From: Leptolyngbya sp. PCC 6406 | GTDB taxonomy: Bacteria > Cyanobacteriota > Cyanobacteriia > Phormidesmidales > Phormidesmidaceae | Length of the DNA stretch: 64,000 nucleotides | NCBI RefSeq assembly: GCF_000332095.2 | Contig: NZ_KI913949.1 | Coordinates: 4,674,769-4,738,768 of the forward strand | Direction of reading: 5' to 3' | Shown here: in pieces, positions 8,151 through 17,232 of the stretch | Layout: each line of letters begins with the position of its first letter | Numbering within the stretch: the stretch's first letter is position 1 | Program-made: the position numbers and the translations under genes | The notes under the pieces: generated by a model | The model's database searches: none | The model's input: the letters and a program-made list of their open reading frames with translations, nothing else | What the model was told of the DNA's origin: nothing

Positions 8151-9656
8151 CTAGGCACACCAACTGCCCACTTCTCCAAGTCGCTGTTCACCGACCAACC
8201 AGTAGGTGGTGAGGGTACCTTTGCCCTTAACTGCGATCGCACCCCGAGGCTCTAGCTCGAAGGAGTCCTGCAAAAGTTCATAGGTGATTTCACTCACCTG
8301 AATTTGCCCCGGTAAGCCCGTAGACTCCATGCGGCTCGCCACATTCACCGTATCTCCCCACAAATCGTAGGCAAATTTGTGCTGCCCAATCACCCCAGCA
8401 ATCACCGGCCCACTGCTCATGCCGATACGGAGTTCTAGGGGACGGCCATCGGGACCACAAAAACCCGTAATTTCTCGCTGCATGTCAAGGGCAAGACGGG
8501 CCACATGCAGGGCATGGTCCACCATGGGTTCCGGCAGCCCCGCCGCCGCCATATACTCATCCCCCACAGTTTTGATCTTCTCTAACCCATGGCGCTCCAC
8601 CAACTGGTCAAAGAGAGAAAATACTTTGTTGAGCATACTCACCAAAGCCTCAGGAGTCATCTGGCTAGACATTTCCGTAAAGTCCACCAAGTCGGCAAAC
8701 AGCACCGTCACCGAGTCAAATTTTTCGGCAATGGTGCGGGGCTTTTGTTGCAGGGTGCGGGCAATTTTGTGGGGCAGAATGCTGTGAAGCAGCCGCTCGG
8801 CTCGTAACCGTTGGCTCCGCACCTCTGTTTCAGCCCGATGGCGGGCGGTAATGTCCTGCACTGTGCCTTCATAAAAGAGTGGTTGGCCCGCTTCATTACG
8901 GACGAGGCGAATATTTTCACTGATCCAGAGGATAGAACCATCCCGGCGGCGGATCTCCGACTCAGCCGCTTGAATTTGACCGTACTGATCTAGATAGGCT
9001 CGTAGTTCTTCGCGGCGGCTGGAACTCAGGTAGAGCGATCTCACATCCGTCAGATTTGCCATCAAGTCCTGGGGAGACTCGTAGCCATAGAGGCGGGCCA
9101 AGGCTGGATTCACCGTTAAATACTGACCGTCTAGGCTTGTTTGAAAAATCCCCTCACTGGCATTCTCGAAAATATGACGAAATTTAGCTTCCGCCTCTTG
9201 TAAGCGTTGATTCTGGGCCAGGAGTTGCTGCTGTTGTAGAAAGAGAGTGATCTGATTCCGCACCCGCATCAGCACCTCCTCCGCCTGAAAGGGTTTGACG
9301 ATGTAGTCCGCCCCCCCAACGGCAAAGGCACGGGCCTTATCATTCACATCCCCCAAGGCGGTGATAAAAACGACGGGAATTCCCTGGGTTTGGGGGGATG
9401 CTTTGAGCTGCTGACACAACTCAAAGCCATTCATTTCGGGCATCATCACATCAACTAACACCAAATCCGGCGGGTCAGCTAGGGCCGATTGCAAGCCCTG
9501 GGGACTCCGCAGCGATCGCCGTACCCGATAGCCCTGTTGGCTCAGTAGGGCTGAAAGTGCTCGGATGCCAGCGGGATCATCATCAATGAGCAAAATCGCG
9601 GCCTGCTGTGCCCAGGTATTCTCCGTAGGAACCGCTAATTTTGCCTCACCGTCCAT
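8151..9656 (-). CDS. Response regulator adenylate cyclase (REC-PAS-class III cyclase)
   Basis: The 501-residue protein starts with a receiver with phosphoacceptor D69 in LVLVDVMMPEMNG. A PAS domain follows at about residues 155-275 (HIFENASEGIFQTSLDGQYL) and a class III nucleotide cyclase domain at about 312-485. The metal-binding aspartates are in LFADLVDFTEMS (D322) and TVGDEYMA (D366). The purine-selecting residues are lysine in EKIKTVGD and aspartate in FAYDLWGD, the adenylate-type pair rather than the Glu/Cys guanylate pair, and NVASRM provides the transition-state residues. It should make cAMP from ATP under receiver and PAS control. Convergent with the diguanylate cyclase at 6395-8044. 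The ATG start precedes the receiver by only about 20 residues. Confidence 0.93.
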   Translation of the reverse strand: MDGEAKLAVPTENTWAQQAAILLIDDDPAGIRALSALLSQQGYRVRRSLRSPQGLQSALADPPDLVLVDVMMPEMNGFELCQQLKASPQTQGIPVVFITALGDVNDKARAFAVGGADYIVKPFQAEEVLMRVRNQITLFLQQQQLLAQNQRLQEAEAKFRHIFENASEGIFQTSLDGQYLTVNPALARLYGYESPQDLMANLTDVRSLYLSSSRREELRAYLDQYGQIQAAESEIRRRDGSILWISENIRLVRNEAGQPLFYEGTVQDITARHRAETEVRSQRLRAERLLHSILPHKIARTLQQKPRTIAEKFDSVTVLFADLVDFTEMSSQMTPEALVSMLNKVFSLFDQLVERHGLEKIKTVGDEYMAAAGLPEPMVDHALHVARLALDMQREITGFCGPDGRPLELRIGMSSGPVIAGVIGQHKFAYDLWGDTVNVASRMESTGLPGQIQVSEITYELLQDSFELEPRGAIAVKGKGTLTTYWLVGEQRLGEVGSWCA

Positions 9657-9804
9657 TGCAAATTCTCCCTGTACGGATCCCTAGCCTCACCCTTGACTGT
9701 TGCTTTCTTAAGCTTCAGCATCCCATAGCCTGGGAGGTCGTTTCACGAAGGTTCTGCAAGACCCCGTGTTATTACGGTTAAGCTTTCCCAAAACTGTACT
9801 GCTG

Positions 9805-10776
9805 TTATCCTCGTGTTCCGAAAATTGCGTCATCACAACGGGCCAAAATAGTCCGATGGCGGGGGTCAGTGGCTAGGGTCACTGGGGGCTGGAAGCCAAT
9901 TTCTTCGAGGGCGGCTTCGATGTCAAAGGTGTAGTAGTCGTCGCTCCAGGGTTCAGTGCTTTTCATCAGGGTAAAGAGTACCGGGGGCAGGTTTTGGATC
10001 ACCGTTGACCGGGGATTATTGTCCGTAATGGCTAGGGTGCCACTTGGACGCAGGAGCCGCAAGCATTCCTGAAAAATAGCGCGGGTGGCAGTGCGAGGCA
10101 GTTCGTGGGTGACAAATTGCAGGGTGATGAGATCGAAGCTGGCGTCGGGCAGCCCGGTGGCCTCGGCCTGGGCATGGATCCATTGATCAATTTCCCTGGC
10201 TGTGTCCCGTGCCTGGGCCACCGTCAGCATGTAGGGGGAGAGATCTAGCCCAATGGTGCGGGGATGCTGGAGTTGGCGCTGACAGTAGAATCGATGCAGA
10301 CTCAGGGTGGAAATGCCTACGGAGCAGCCTATATCCAGCACGTCCTGAACTTGGGTGGGGCCGTGATCGACCAGGGCTTGGTGAAAGCTGTGGCGGAGCC
10401 GATCCTGGGCGGCTTGCCAGGTCAGGGGCTCCTGGGGCCAGATCCGCAGGGCCATGGCGTAGGTGGCGGGTTCGGCTTCAAAGGCGGCCTGCCAGCACAA
10501 GTTGCCCTCCCCATAGGCGTGGAAAGGCATTTTGTAGTAATCGGGGTAGGTGACTTTGGGGTTGGTCACCCCCGAAATGCGATCGCACACTCCCGAATCT
10601 TCCCAATGGGTTCGGGTCTGTCGCCAGGGGATGCCATTTTTCTCGGCGGTCTTGATCAATACCTGCCGTGCCTGCCGTTTCATCAGGGCATAGAGGGGCT
10701 TAGTGCCAATCAAGACATTCACTAGCCGAGATAGCCAGTCATCTCCGGCCCAGGCGGGCTTGAGGGTAGTGGTCAT
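9805..10776 (-). CDS. Class I SAM-dependent methyltransferase
   Basis: The 323-residue protein has a C-terminal Rossmann methyltransferase domain from about residue 135. Motif I is VLDIGCSVGISTLSLH. The acidic residue after strand 2 is in IGLDLSPYMLTVAQ, motif post-II is ASFDLITLQFVTHELP and motif III is LLRPSGTLAITD. The N-terminal 130 residues form an extra region beginning TLKPAWAGDDWLSRL that I do not assign. The acceptor is not deducible; the domain order resembles small-molecule methyltransferases of the Methyltransf_11/25 type. It is monocistronic, followed by 130 bp before the cyclase gene and preceded by a repeat-rich gap. Confidence 0.85.
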   Translation of the reverse strand: MTTTLKPAWAGDDWLSRLVNVLIGTKPLYALMKRQARQVLIKTAEKNGIPWRQTRTHWEDSGVCDRISGVTNPKVTYPDYYKMPFHAYGEGNLCWQAAFEAEPATYAMALRIWPQEPLTWQAAQDRLRHSFHQALVDHGPTQVQDVLDIGCSVGISTLSLHRFYCQRQLQHPRTIGLDLSPYMLTVAQARDTAREIDQWIHAQAEATGLPDASFDLITLQFVTHELPRTATRAIFQECLRLLRPSGTLAITDNNPRSTVIQNLPPVLFTLMKSTEPWSDDYYTFDIEAALEEIGFQPPVTLATDPRHRTILARCDDAIFGTRG

Positions 10777-10810
10777 AGCGCCTCCAATACAGCCTCCCGT
10801 ATTGTAGGGC

Positions 10811-10869
10811 AGTGGCCATCCAGGTTAGGGCAAGGGGCTGAAGCCCCTTGTTCGCCGAAGTGTCATTAA
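10811..10869 (+). repeat. Dispersed repeat R-b, copy 2
   Basis: It begins AGTGGCCATCCAGGTTAGGG and contains the near-palindrome CAAGGGGCTGAAGCCCCTTG at 10831-10850, then TTCGCCGAAGTGTCATTAA. The left part matches the copy at 39420-39465 almost base for base, and the right part is the reverse complement of 8052-8091. It lies directly against repeat R-c. Confidence 0.75.
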
Positions 10870-10993
10870 CCTGAGTTCGACTTAAGCTTCGCTGCCCATC
10901 CGCCAAGGAATCAATTGCCCTGGCGGATGGGCAGAAGTCCGTTAAAACGGACTCGCCCCCCTATCCCCAGCCCAACTCCCAGTCCATTTTTAA
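10870..10993 (+). repeat. Dispersed repeat R-c, copy 1 (nested hairpins)
   Basis: The reverse complement of this 124-bp segment matches 45268-45404 over nearly its whole length, with one replaced inner arm. It carries two hairpins. CTGCCCATCCGCCA pairs with TGGCGGATGGGCAG across a short loop (about 10891-10932). AGTCCGTT pairs with AACGGACT at about 10934-10951. The stems are preserved as stems in the other copy even where the arm sequence changed, so the structure may matter more than the sequence. Confidence 0.7.
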
Positions 10994-10995
10994 TT

Positions 10996-11034
10996 GAATA
11001 GCCGTCTTGTCCGTTAGGACAAGACGGCTATTCA
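10996..11034. repeat. Perfect 17-bp stem hairpin downstream of the COP23 gene
   Basis: GAATAGCCGTCTTGTCC at the left arm pairs perfectly with its complement across a four-base GTTA loop. On the minus strand this lies about 50 bp past the stop codon of the COP23 gene and could end its transcript, but no run of T follows on either strand. The arm begins like repeat R-a (ATAGCCGTC), so it may be a relative of that family. Confidence 0.6.
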
Positions 11035-11086
11035 GCAGGCTATTAAAGGACTAGGGGACTCCCGGAAATCCGGCAGAAATCGGGGT

Positions 11087-11788
11087 CTACCGGAAATTGT
11101 CAGGGTTCAAGGGGCGTCCGGGAGTGGCGCTGCCACCGAGACGGACTCCAGTGCCGCCATCGGCTCCATCCAGGAAGGGCTTGAGGTTAATCCCGCTGGA
11201 ACGCTGTTGTCCCAGGGTACCCGTGTTACCTAAGACTTGACCCAGTTGATCTAGGACTGTGCTGCCATTGCCCGTGAGGGTAGTGACGCCGTCGGTGCGT
11301 TGTCCCTGATCGGCTAGGGCCAGATTGTTGAAAACGCGATCGCGGGTGGCTACCGGGTCTTGTCCTTGGGGCACCGTAAAGACAATGCGGCAGCTCGCCA
11401 CAGCTTCCGTGGTGACGCAAACGGTGTTATAGCCATTTTCCAACCCTGTTTGCAGTTCTACCAACCCATCGGGGCGGTAGGACTCTAGACGAGATGCAAT
11501 CGTCGTGCAACGGCGTTCCGCTGGCCAAGCGGCCCCCATATCCTCAGGGACCGCCCAGGCATAGCGCTGCCCCGGTTCGCTGGCCGGAGAATACATCACC
11601 GTATAGCGGCCATTATCGAGTTGGCAGGTAAAACGAGGCGTGGTGTCGGGCGCAGGCGCGTCTCCCTCCGCCGCTTGGCCCACCAGCCCCGGCCCCATCG
11701 CTAGGGTAACCCCAGCTACCCAGGCTAGGGAGAGGGGGACCGAGCCCGCCATAGGATTTTGCCAACGGTTTTTTCTAGTGTTATTCAT
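11087..11788 (-). CDS. COP23 domain secreted protein
   Basis: From the ATG with complement at 11786-11788 the protein is 233 residues with a signal peptide: basic NNTRKNRWQN, then a hydrophobic stretch ending near LVGQAAEG. The mature part begins RFTCQLDNGRYTVMY and continues with AWAVPEDMG, RRCTTIASRLE, NTVCVTT and CRIVFTVPQG. This is the conserved core, with four spaced cysteines, of the cyanobacterial COP23 (circadian oscillating protein) family, whose members are peripheral membrane proteins of unknown function. The last 60 residues are glycine-rich and probably disordered. An ATG further upstream at 11890 would add 34 Ser/Thr/Arg-rich residues from a tandem repeat and is less likely. Confidence 0.83.
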   Translation of the reverse strand: MNNTRKNRWQNPMAGSVPLSLAWVAGVTLAMGPGLVGQAAEGDAPAPDTTPRFTCQLDNGRYTVMYSPASEPGQRYAWAVPEDMGAAWPAERRCTTIASRLESYRPDGLVELQTGLENGYNTVCVTTEAVASCRIVFTVPQGQDPVATRDRVFNNLALADQGQRTDGVTTLTGNGSTVLDQLGQVLGNTGTLGQQRSSGINLKPFLDGADGGTGVRLGGSATPGRPLNPDNFR

Positions 11789-11797
11789 AGATCCTGT

Positions 11798-11850
11798 ACT
11801 CGTAGATCTGGGACTCGTAGTTGAACTCGTAGATCTGGGACTCATAGCTC
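11798..11850. repeat. 27-bp tandem repeat, two copies, upstream of the COP23 start
   Basis: ACTCGTAGATCTGGGACTCG begins unit one at 11798, and unit two starts at 11825 with few changes. The repeat sits just upstream of the preferred COP23 start codon on the minus strand, in the place expected for its leader or promoter. If the upstream ATG were used, it would encode a repeated SPRSTS peptide. Confidence 0.65.
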
Positions 11851-12198
11851 TTGCCCGCATTATCCGTGTCAATAGCGCTGGTAACTGCAACCGTTACCGT
11901 AGGAACCTGTGTTGCCCTTAGGGCTCAAGTCACAAGTGCTAAGTCAAAGCCCCATCAAACCACCCACTCACACCTAAAGTTGCCTATAGCCTAGGCAGGC
12001 TTGACGGCTTATCTGTACCCAGGGTTCCCAATCCCCAGACTCCGTTAGCCCAAGACGGTTGCGACCTCTCCCAAGGTATTGACTCTCTCCGTGCTAGTGT
12101 TCCGTCAGGAAAATTTTGACGGGTCGAAGACTCTCAAAATTCAACCCCAACTAAACTCCAAGGTTTCGGTTACCCATCAATCAATCATTAACTGAGAA
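11851..12198. other. Intergenic gap, no gene recognised
   Basis: About 350 bp between the COP23 gene and a P-loop kinase gene. I see no open frame with coding character, RNA gene or strong terminator. The part near 11900 should hold the COP23 promoter. Confidence 0.5.
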
Positions 12199-12837
12199 TT
12201 AACTGAGCACTAAACCTTGTCCAAGTCCAGAAGTGGAGTTTTCCCGTGGGGAAACCCCAGATTTCGAGCTGGACTTGGTATAGGTGCGGTTGGCTCGATT
12301 GGTGAGGCTGCGACTTAGTTCCGCCAATTTAGCTGAGATGACGCTGGGCTCTAGGTGGAGATCAACGAGGTGGGGATCAATGGCATAGACGGCGACGAAG
12401 CCTTCCTCCGGGTGGGGAGGAAACCGTTTTAGGGCAGCGTACAGGCTATCAATCACGGCAGGAGGAACGGTGCGAGATCGCTGCTGGTTCCACTGGTGGC
12501 AGGTGGCCAGGGGGGTGGTGAGGTGCCAGCCGATCCAGGCTGGGGTGCTGGGAGCAAGACTCTGGAGCAGCCCCATGCGCCAAACCCGTTTGGCGTTGGT
12601 CGCGTCATAGATAATGCTGTGGCCGTGGGCCAGAGTATGGCAAATCTGGGTTTTGACCTTGGCTTCTATATCGGTCCAGGGGCCTTGGTGGGTGGGGTCG
12701 CCGTAGAGATCTTGGCGGATTTGGTCGGTGGAGATGATGCAGCTTTGAGGGATCAGTCCTTGCATCTGTTGGGCCAGAGCAGATTTGCCACTACCGGGGG
12801 GGCCAATCAGCATATGGCAATAGAGGGGGGCGGACAT
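12199..12837 (-). CDS. P-loop kinase, AAA_33 / polynucleotide-kinase-like
   Basis: The 212-residue protein opens directly with a Walker A motif (LIGPPGSGKSALAQQM, residues 11-26). It continues with IISTDQIRQDLYGD, which positions a DxxR substrate motif, and IIYDATNAKR, the DATN motif typical of the AAA_33 / polynucleotide kinase-like group. The final 40 residues are rich in Ser, Thr and Arg and look disordered. Members phosphorylate nucleic acid ends or small metabolites. The substrate cannot be read from the sequence. It lies 120 bp downstream of the sigma factor gene on the same strand. Confidence 0.82.
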   Translation of the reverse strand: MSAPLYCHMLIGPPGSGKSALAQQMQGLIPQSCIISTDQIRQDLYGDPTHQGPWTDIEAKVKTQICHTLAHGHSIIYDATNAKRVWRMGLLQSLAPSTPAWIGWHLTTPLATCHQWNQQRSRTVPPAVIDSLYAALKRFPPHPEEGFVAVYAIDPHLVDLHLEPSVISAKLAELSRSLTNRANRTYTKSSSKSGVSPRENSTSGLGQGLVLS

Positions 12838-12956
12838 GGTAAGGGGGGGATAGAAAGACGAGTGTCCCTATTTTATGGCGGGTGGCTGGGGATGATGGCG
12901 GGGTAATGGGGTGGGTATGCTTGTCCTTAAGGTCTACAAAATCCCAGCCGCCGCCG

Positions 12957-13913
12957 CTAAACCACTGCAATATATTCCTTCAGCTCATTGCGGTGCTGAC
13001 GGAGCTTATTCACCGCTTGCTGCTGCAACTGGCGCACTCGCTCCCGACTAATATTGAGCAGTTTACCCACCTTAGCCAAAGACAGAGCATTGCCATCCTG
13101 AAGGCCAAACCGCAAGATCAGCACCTCCCGTTGCTGGGCCGTCAGCCCTGCTAGGAGCCCTTCCAAATCGCTGCGGAGAGAATGGTGGGTGGCAAAGTCT
13201 TCCGGGGAAGCGGTGTCTGCCTCTAGCAGATCCGCCAGCTCCGTATCATTGTTTTCCCCCACCCGCGTCTCCAGAGACAGCGGGCGGCGGGCATGACGCA
13301 GCGAGTCCCGCACCTGTTGAGAGGTCAGATCTAGAAAAGTAGACACCTCTTCCACCGACGCCATGCGCCCCAACTGCTGAGAGAGCTGGCGTTGAGCCCG
13401 CTTGACCTTGTTAATTGTCTCCGTTACATGGATGGGCAAGCGCACGGTGCGACTTTTTTCCGCGATCGCACGAGTCATGGCCTGCCGAATCCACCAATAG
13501 GCATAGGTACTGAAGCGATAGCCCTTCGCCGGGTCAAATTTTTCCACCGCCCGGTTGAGACCAATAGACCCCTCCTGCACGAGATCCAGCAGGTCCAGAT
13601 TGCGATCGGTATATTTCTTGGCAATGGAGACTACCAGCCGTAGATTAGCCTCGATCATCTTGCTCTTAGCAGCTTCCCCAGCGGCGACCTGGGCCTGCAA
13701 CGTCTCCACATCCAAACCCGTCTCCTCGGCCCACGCCGCCCAAGAGGGTTCTGCCCCCAAGGGTTCCATCAGATCTTCTCGTAGGGCCAGCACCACCATC
13801 ATTTGTTTAACCTGCTTGCCATAGTTGATCTCCTGCTCATGGGTGAGCAGGGGAACGCGACCAATAGACTTTAGGTAGGCTTGAATGGTGTCGGAGGTTT
13901 TTCGAGTACCCAT
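12957..13913 (-). CDS. Group 2 sigma-70 family RNA polymerase sigma factor
   Basis: The 318-residue protein lacks the long N-terminus of the primary sigma factor but keeps the core regions. Region 1.2 is [21 protein letters not shown]. Region 2 contains [30 protein letters not shown] and [19 protein letters not shown], with the -10 recognition and melting aromatics intact. Region 3 begins [18 protein letters not shown]. Region 4 ends [20 protein letters not shown], the helix-turn-helix that reads the -35 box. This pattern fits cyanobacterial group 2 sigma factors (SigB-SigE type), which reprogramme transcription in darkness, heat or nutrient stress. I cannot assign the exact paralogue. Target promoters are unknown. 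Confidence 0.93.
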   Translation of the reverse strand: MGTRKTSDTIQAYLKSIGRVPLLTHEQEINYGKQVKQMMVVLALREDLMEPLGAEPSWAAWAEETGLDVETLQAQVAAGEAAKSKMIEANLRLVVSIAKKYTDRNLDLLDLVQEGSIGLNRAVEKFDPAKGYRFSTYAYWWIRQAMTRAIAEKSRTVRLPIHVTETINKVKRAQRQLSQQLGRMASVEEVSTFLDLTSQQVRDSLRHARRPLSLETRVGENNDTELADLLEADTASPEDFATHHSLRSDLEGLLAGLTAQQREVLILRFGLQDGNALSLAKVGKLLNISRERVRQLQQQAVNKLRQHRNELKEYIAVV

Positions 13914-14099
13914 AGATTAATGTTGTGTATCGCTGATACATCAGGGGGACTTTAGGAGGCGATGACTGCACTCCCCACTATGTGACTAGTATCTGGGAAA
14001 TAAATGGTGGGTGCATCCTTCCCTAGGGTGATATTGAGGCAGAAATTTACCTGCAATGCTCTAGTCCCAGAGGCAAAGTCCCCAGATCCCAAATCTGGC

Positions 14100-14816
14100 C
14101 TATTTCACCAAGCCTGTGCGTAGAGCCCGTACCGCTGCCTGGGTGCGATCGCTGGCGCTGAGCTTGTTGAGAATATTGCAGACGTGGGTTTTAACTGTGC
14201 CGACCGTGATGTAAAGTTCCTCCGCGATCGCGGCATTGCTATGGCCCCCCACAATCAATTCCAGCACCTCTAGTTCTCGATCGGTGAGGGGCGTCATCTC
14301 TAGCACCTGGGCATAATTGTCGCCCTTGCCCGCCCCTACGGCTAAAGGCATCGCCTTCTGGGCCTGCTGCAAAACCAAACGTGCGATCGCGGGATCAATC
14401 CAGACCTGACCACTGTGGGTAAGGCGAATCGCCTCCACTAACGGCGACACCTCCACATCCTTAACACTGTAAGAATCCGCCCCCGCCGCAAAAGCCGCCA
14501 TCACCGCATCCTCGGTATCATGCATCGTCAGCATCAAGATCCGGGTAGGGGCAAGATTCTCCTCGGCTTCACCCTTGGCCTCTTCCGCCGCTGGCCCCGC
14601 CTTAAACTGGCGCGTTAGCTCAATCCCGTCCATATCCGGCAGACCAATATCCACAATCGCCACATCGGGGCGTAACCGTCGCAAAAGGGCCAGCCCCTCC
14701 CGACCCCCAGCAGCTATCCCCACCACTGCAATCCCCTCCTGCTGGTTCAGGGCGACCCTCAGGCCGATACGGGTTAAATCGTGGTCTTCAATGATAACGA
14801 CGCGGATTTCGCTCAT
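14100..14816 (-). CDS. NarL/LuxR-type response regulator
   Basis: The likely start is the ATG with complement at 14814-14816, because the receiver follows at once (MSEIRVVIIEDHDLTRIG); an in-frame upstream ATG would only add a non-conserved extension. D56 in VAIVDIGLPDMDG is the phosphoacceptor. An acidic insertion of roughly 20 residues (AAEEAKGEAEENLAP) splits the receiver before its TRILMLT strand, which is unusual. The C-terminal LuxR helix-turn-helix runs from LTDRELEVLELIVGGHSN to VGTVKTHVCNILNKL. It is a phosphorylation-dependent DNA-binding regulator, transcribed away from the histidine kinase at 15013-16650. The two could be partners, but that is inference from position only. Confidence 0.9.
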   Translation of the reverse strand: MSEIRVVIIEDHDLTRIGLRVALNQQEGIAVVGIAAGGREGLALLRRLRPDVAIVDIGLPDMDGIELTRQFKAGPAAEEAKGEAEENLAPTRILMLTMHDTEDAVMAAFAAGADSYSVKDVEVSPLVEAIRLTHSGQVWIDPAIARLVLQQAQKAMPLAVGAGKGDNYAQVLEMTPLTDRELEVLELIVGGHSNAAIAEELYITVGTVKTHVCNILNKLSASDRTQAAVRALRTGLVK

Positions 14817-15012
14817 AGCGCTAGGTGAGGTAAAACTCAAAAAATACAAAGTATTGCCCCCTACCATGGCAGGTTTTTCTCCGCCGATCATCTGGCCTAG
14901 GACAGACCTCACCGCCTAGGTCGAGCTCCTCCTAGCGATAGAGGAGTCAGGGCAATGACCTCGCCATAATGGGGAATGCCCCCGTTGCCCCCCTTGCCTG
15001 TCGTCTTACTCC

Positions 15013-16650
15013 ATGGCCGTCCCCTACTCCAGCTCCAGTCCGCCACCAGACGCCCCCCAAGAAGACTTCATCCGGGCCTTACTGAACAATCTGTCGGAGG
15101 CCATCGTTGCCTGCGACGCCGAGGGCTACCTTATGGAGTACAACGCCGCCGCCCGTCGTCTACTCAATTTACCCCCTGTTCCCCCCGTGCAGTGCCGCTG
15201 GGATCAATACTGCACCCTCTATGGATCAGGCTCCCTCTCGGAAGACCGTCACCCCCTCGCGCTCCAAGAAGATCCCCTCTGGCGCGCCCATCAAGGGGAA
15301 TCGGTGCTGGATTTTGAACTGGATCTCCAGCCCCACCACGGTCCCCGCTGCACGGTACTGGTAAATGGGGATCCGATTCGGAATGCTGAGGGCGAAATTC
15401 TGGGGGCGGTGGTGACGCTACGGGACATCACCGCTCTGCGGCGGGCAACAAACACTCTGAGAGAGCGGGAAGCTCTACTGCGAAGCATTTACAACGGCCT
15501 CAAAGCCTCCATCTTTGTAGTGGATGTGGAGGAGGGAGCAGACGGGGAGACGTTTCGCTACGTCAGCATCAATCCGGCCCACGAGGCCCTTACAGGGCTA
15601 AAGGCCAAGCAGATTCGCGGCAAGACCCCCACCGAAATCTTGCCTCCTCCTCTCGCCGCCACCGTGATAGCCCGCTACCGGGCCTGTGTTGCTGCCCGTG
15701 CTCCCTTTGGCTATGAAGAAAATCTGCCCTTTCAAGGCCATGAAGAATGGTGGCTGACCACCCTCACTCCCCTGATAGATGCTCAAGACCGGGTTCACCG
15801 TCTGATTGGCACCAGTCTCAATATCACCCGCCGCTATCAAGCAGAGGCACGGGTACAGCAGCTCAACGCCGACCTAGAGCAGCGGGTCGCCGCCCGTACC
15901 CAAGAACTCACCCACCTCAATGCAGTGCTGCTTCATACCACGGCCTTACTAGAGAAGCGCAACCATGAGCTAGACCAGTTTGTCTATGTCGCCTCCCACG
16001 ATCTCAAGGCTCCTCTCCGTGCGATCGCAAATCTCTCTTCTTGGCTAGAAGAGGATCTGACCGGAACATTACCAGAGGAAAACCAAGACCAGTTGCGCCT
16101 ATTGCGGGGGCGGGTTCACCGCATGGAGGCCCTGATCAATGGCCTGCTGGAATATTCACGGGCGGGGCGTCGGCAGGTGACCCTGGCCCGCATTAGCAGC
16201 GGCACCTTGGTGGCGGAGGTGATCGACTCCCTGGCCCCGCCGAAGACCTTTACTCTGGTGGTGCCCCCCGACATGCCCGTCCTAGTGACCAAGGTGCTGC
16301 CCCTGCAACAGGTGTTTGCCAATCTGATCAGCAACGCCATTAAGTACGTCAATCGGCCCGATGGCCACATTGCGATCGCATGGGCCGACCAAGGCGATGC
16401 CTACCGCTTTTCTGTGGCCGATAATGGCCCCGGCATTGAATCCTCCTACCACGAGAAAATCTTCGCTGTGTTTCAAACCCTCCAAGCCCGCGATCAAATT
16501 GAGAGCACCGGCATTGGTCTGGCCATTGTCAAAAAAGTCGTAGAAGCCGAGGGAGGACGTGTAACGGTGGAGTCCACCGTCGGCTCAGGCACCACTTTTC
16601 ACTTCACTTGGCCCAAGGTCATCCCGTTGACAGACCCAAACTCCGACTGA
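15013..16650 (+). CDS. PAS-domain sensor histidine kinase
   Basis: The 545-residue protein has two PAS regions, at about 15-140 (ALLNNLSEAIVACDAEGYLM) and 150-275 (ETFRYVSINPAHEALTGLKAK). A short coiled coil (LNADLEQRVAARTQEL) precedes the dimerisation domain with phosphoacceptor H329 in VASHDLKAPLRAIANLSSW. The ATPase domain has the N box VFANLISNAIKY, the G1 box VADNGPGIE and the G2 box STGIGLAIVKKVV. The histidine box is of the phytochrome-like SHDLKAPLR type. No membrane segment is seen, so it should be cytosolic. It is followed by a single receiver and a receiver kinase on the same strand, which suggests a common pathway. Confidence 0.94.
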   Translation: MAVPYSSSSPPPDAPQEDFIRALLNNLSEAIVACDAEGYLMEYNAAARRLLNLPPVPPVQCRWDQYCTLYGSGSLSEDRHPLALQEDPLWRAHQGESVLDFELDLQPHHGPRCTVLVNGDPIRNAEGEILGAVVTLRDITALRRATNTLREREALLRSIYNGLKASIFVVDVEEGADGETFRYVSINPAHEALTGLKAKQIRGKTPTEILPPPLAATVIARYRACVAARAPFGYEENLPFQGHEEWWLTTLTPLIDAQDRVHRLIGTSLNITRRYQAEARVQQLNADLEQRVAARTQELTHLNAVLLHTTALLEKRNHELDQFVYVASHDLKAPLRAIANLSSWLEEDLTGTLPEENQDQLRLLRGRVHRMEALINGLLEYSRAGRRQVTLARISSGTLVAEVIDSLAPPKTFTLVVPPDMPVLVTKVLPLQQVFANLISNAIKYVNRPDGHIAIAWADQGDAYRFSVADNGPGIESSYHEKIFAVFQTLQARDQIESTGIGLAIVKKVVEAEGGRVTVESTVGSGTTFHFTWPKVIPLTDPNSD

Positions 16651-16798
16651 AGGATGAGGCCAAAGGGAACCTTTTTTTCTAGTATTAGAAGTTACAGACC
16701 CCTTCCTCCCTGAAATGATCCAGAGGCATAGTCTGCGTGGGTGTAGAAGGGGCTGTTGTTCTGTGTGATCACCCCGTAGTCGTAAGTAGCATAAGTCA

Positions 16799-17227
16799 AT
16801 GGCTCTACAGGATTTGAATATTTTACTAGTAGAAGATGACGACGTAGATGTGATGAATGTGAAGCGGGCCTTCCGGCGCAATAACATTAGCACCCCCCTC
16901 TACGTAGCCAAAAATGGTCTAGAGGGATTGGCCATGCTCCGAGGAGATCCGAACGACGAGGGATTACCCCGCGATCGCCGCATGATCCTGCTGGATCTCA
17001 ATATGCCTCGTATGAATGGCATTGAATTCCTAGAAGCCCTGCGGCAAGATCCCCACCTCAGTACAACCCCAGTGGTGGTATTGACCACCTCCAATGCCGA
17101 TCGCGATCGCCTCGCCGCCTATCGTTACAATGTGGCAGGCTATATTCTCAAGCCTGTCCAGTTTGCCAGCTTCGCCGACACCATGGTGGCTTTGTCTAAC
17201 TACTGGACCCTCTGTGAGTTGCCCTAG
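16799..17227 (+). CDS. Single-domain response regulator, Rcp1-like
   Basis: These 142 residues make up one receiver domain and nothing else. The acidic pocket is LLVEDDDVDVMN, the phosphoacceptor is D66 in ILLDLNMPRMNG, the switch threonine region is VVVLTTSNADRD and the conserved lysine is in ILKPVQF. The DRDRLAAYRYNVAGYILKPV segment and the C-terminal YW resemble the Rcp1 group that receives phosphate from cyanobacterial phytochrome-like kinases. It lies 148 bp after the PAS kinase, whose histidine box is also phytochrome-like. It is probably the phosphate-carrying link between the kinases on either side. Confidence 0.93.
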   Translation: MALQDLNILLVEDDDVDVMNVKRAFRRNNISTPLYVAKNGLEGLAMLRGDPNDEGLPRDRRMILLDLNMPRMNGIEFLEALRQDPHLSTTPVVVLTTSNADRDRLAAYRYNVAGYILKPVQFASFADTMVALSNYWTLCELP

Positions 17228-17232
17228 GGCGT

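Noticed and set aside
11789-11890. N-terminal extension of the COP23 protein from the upstream ATG
   Set aside because: The residues come from a 27-bp tandem repeat and precede a normal signal peptide that already has its own ATG.
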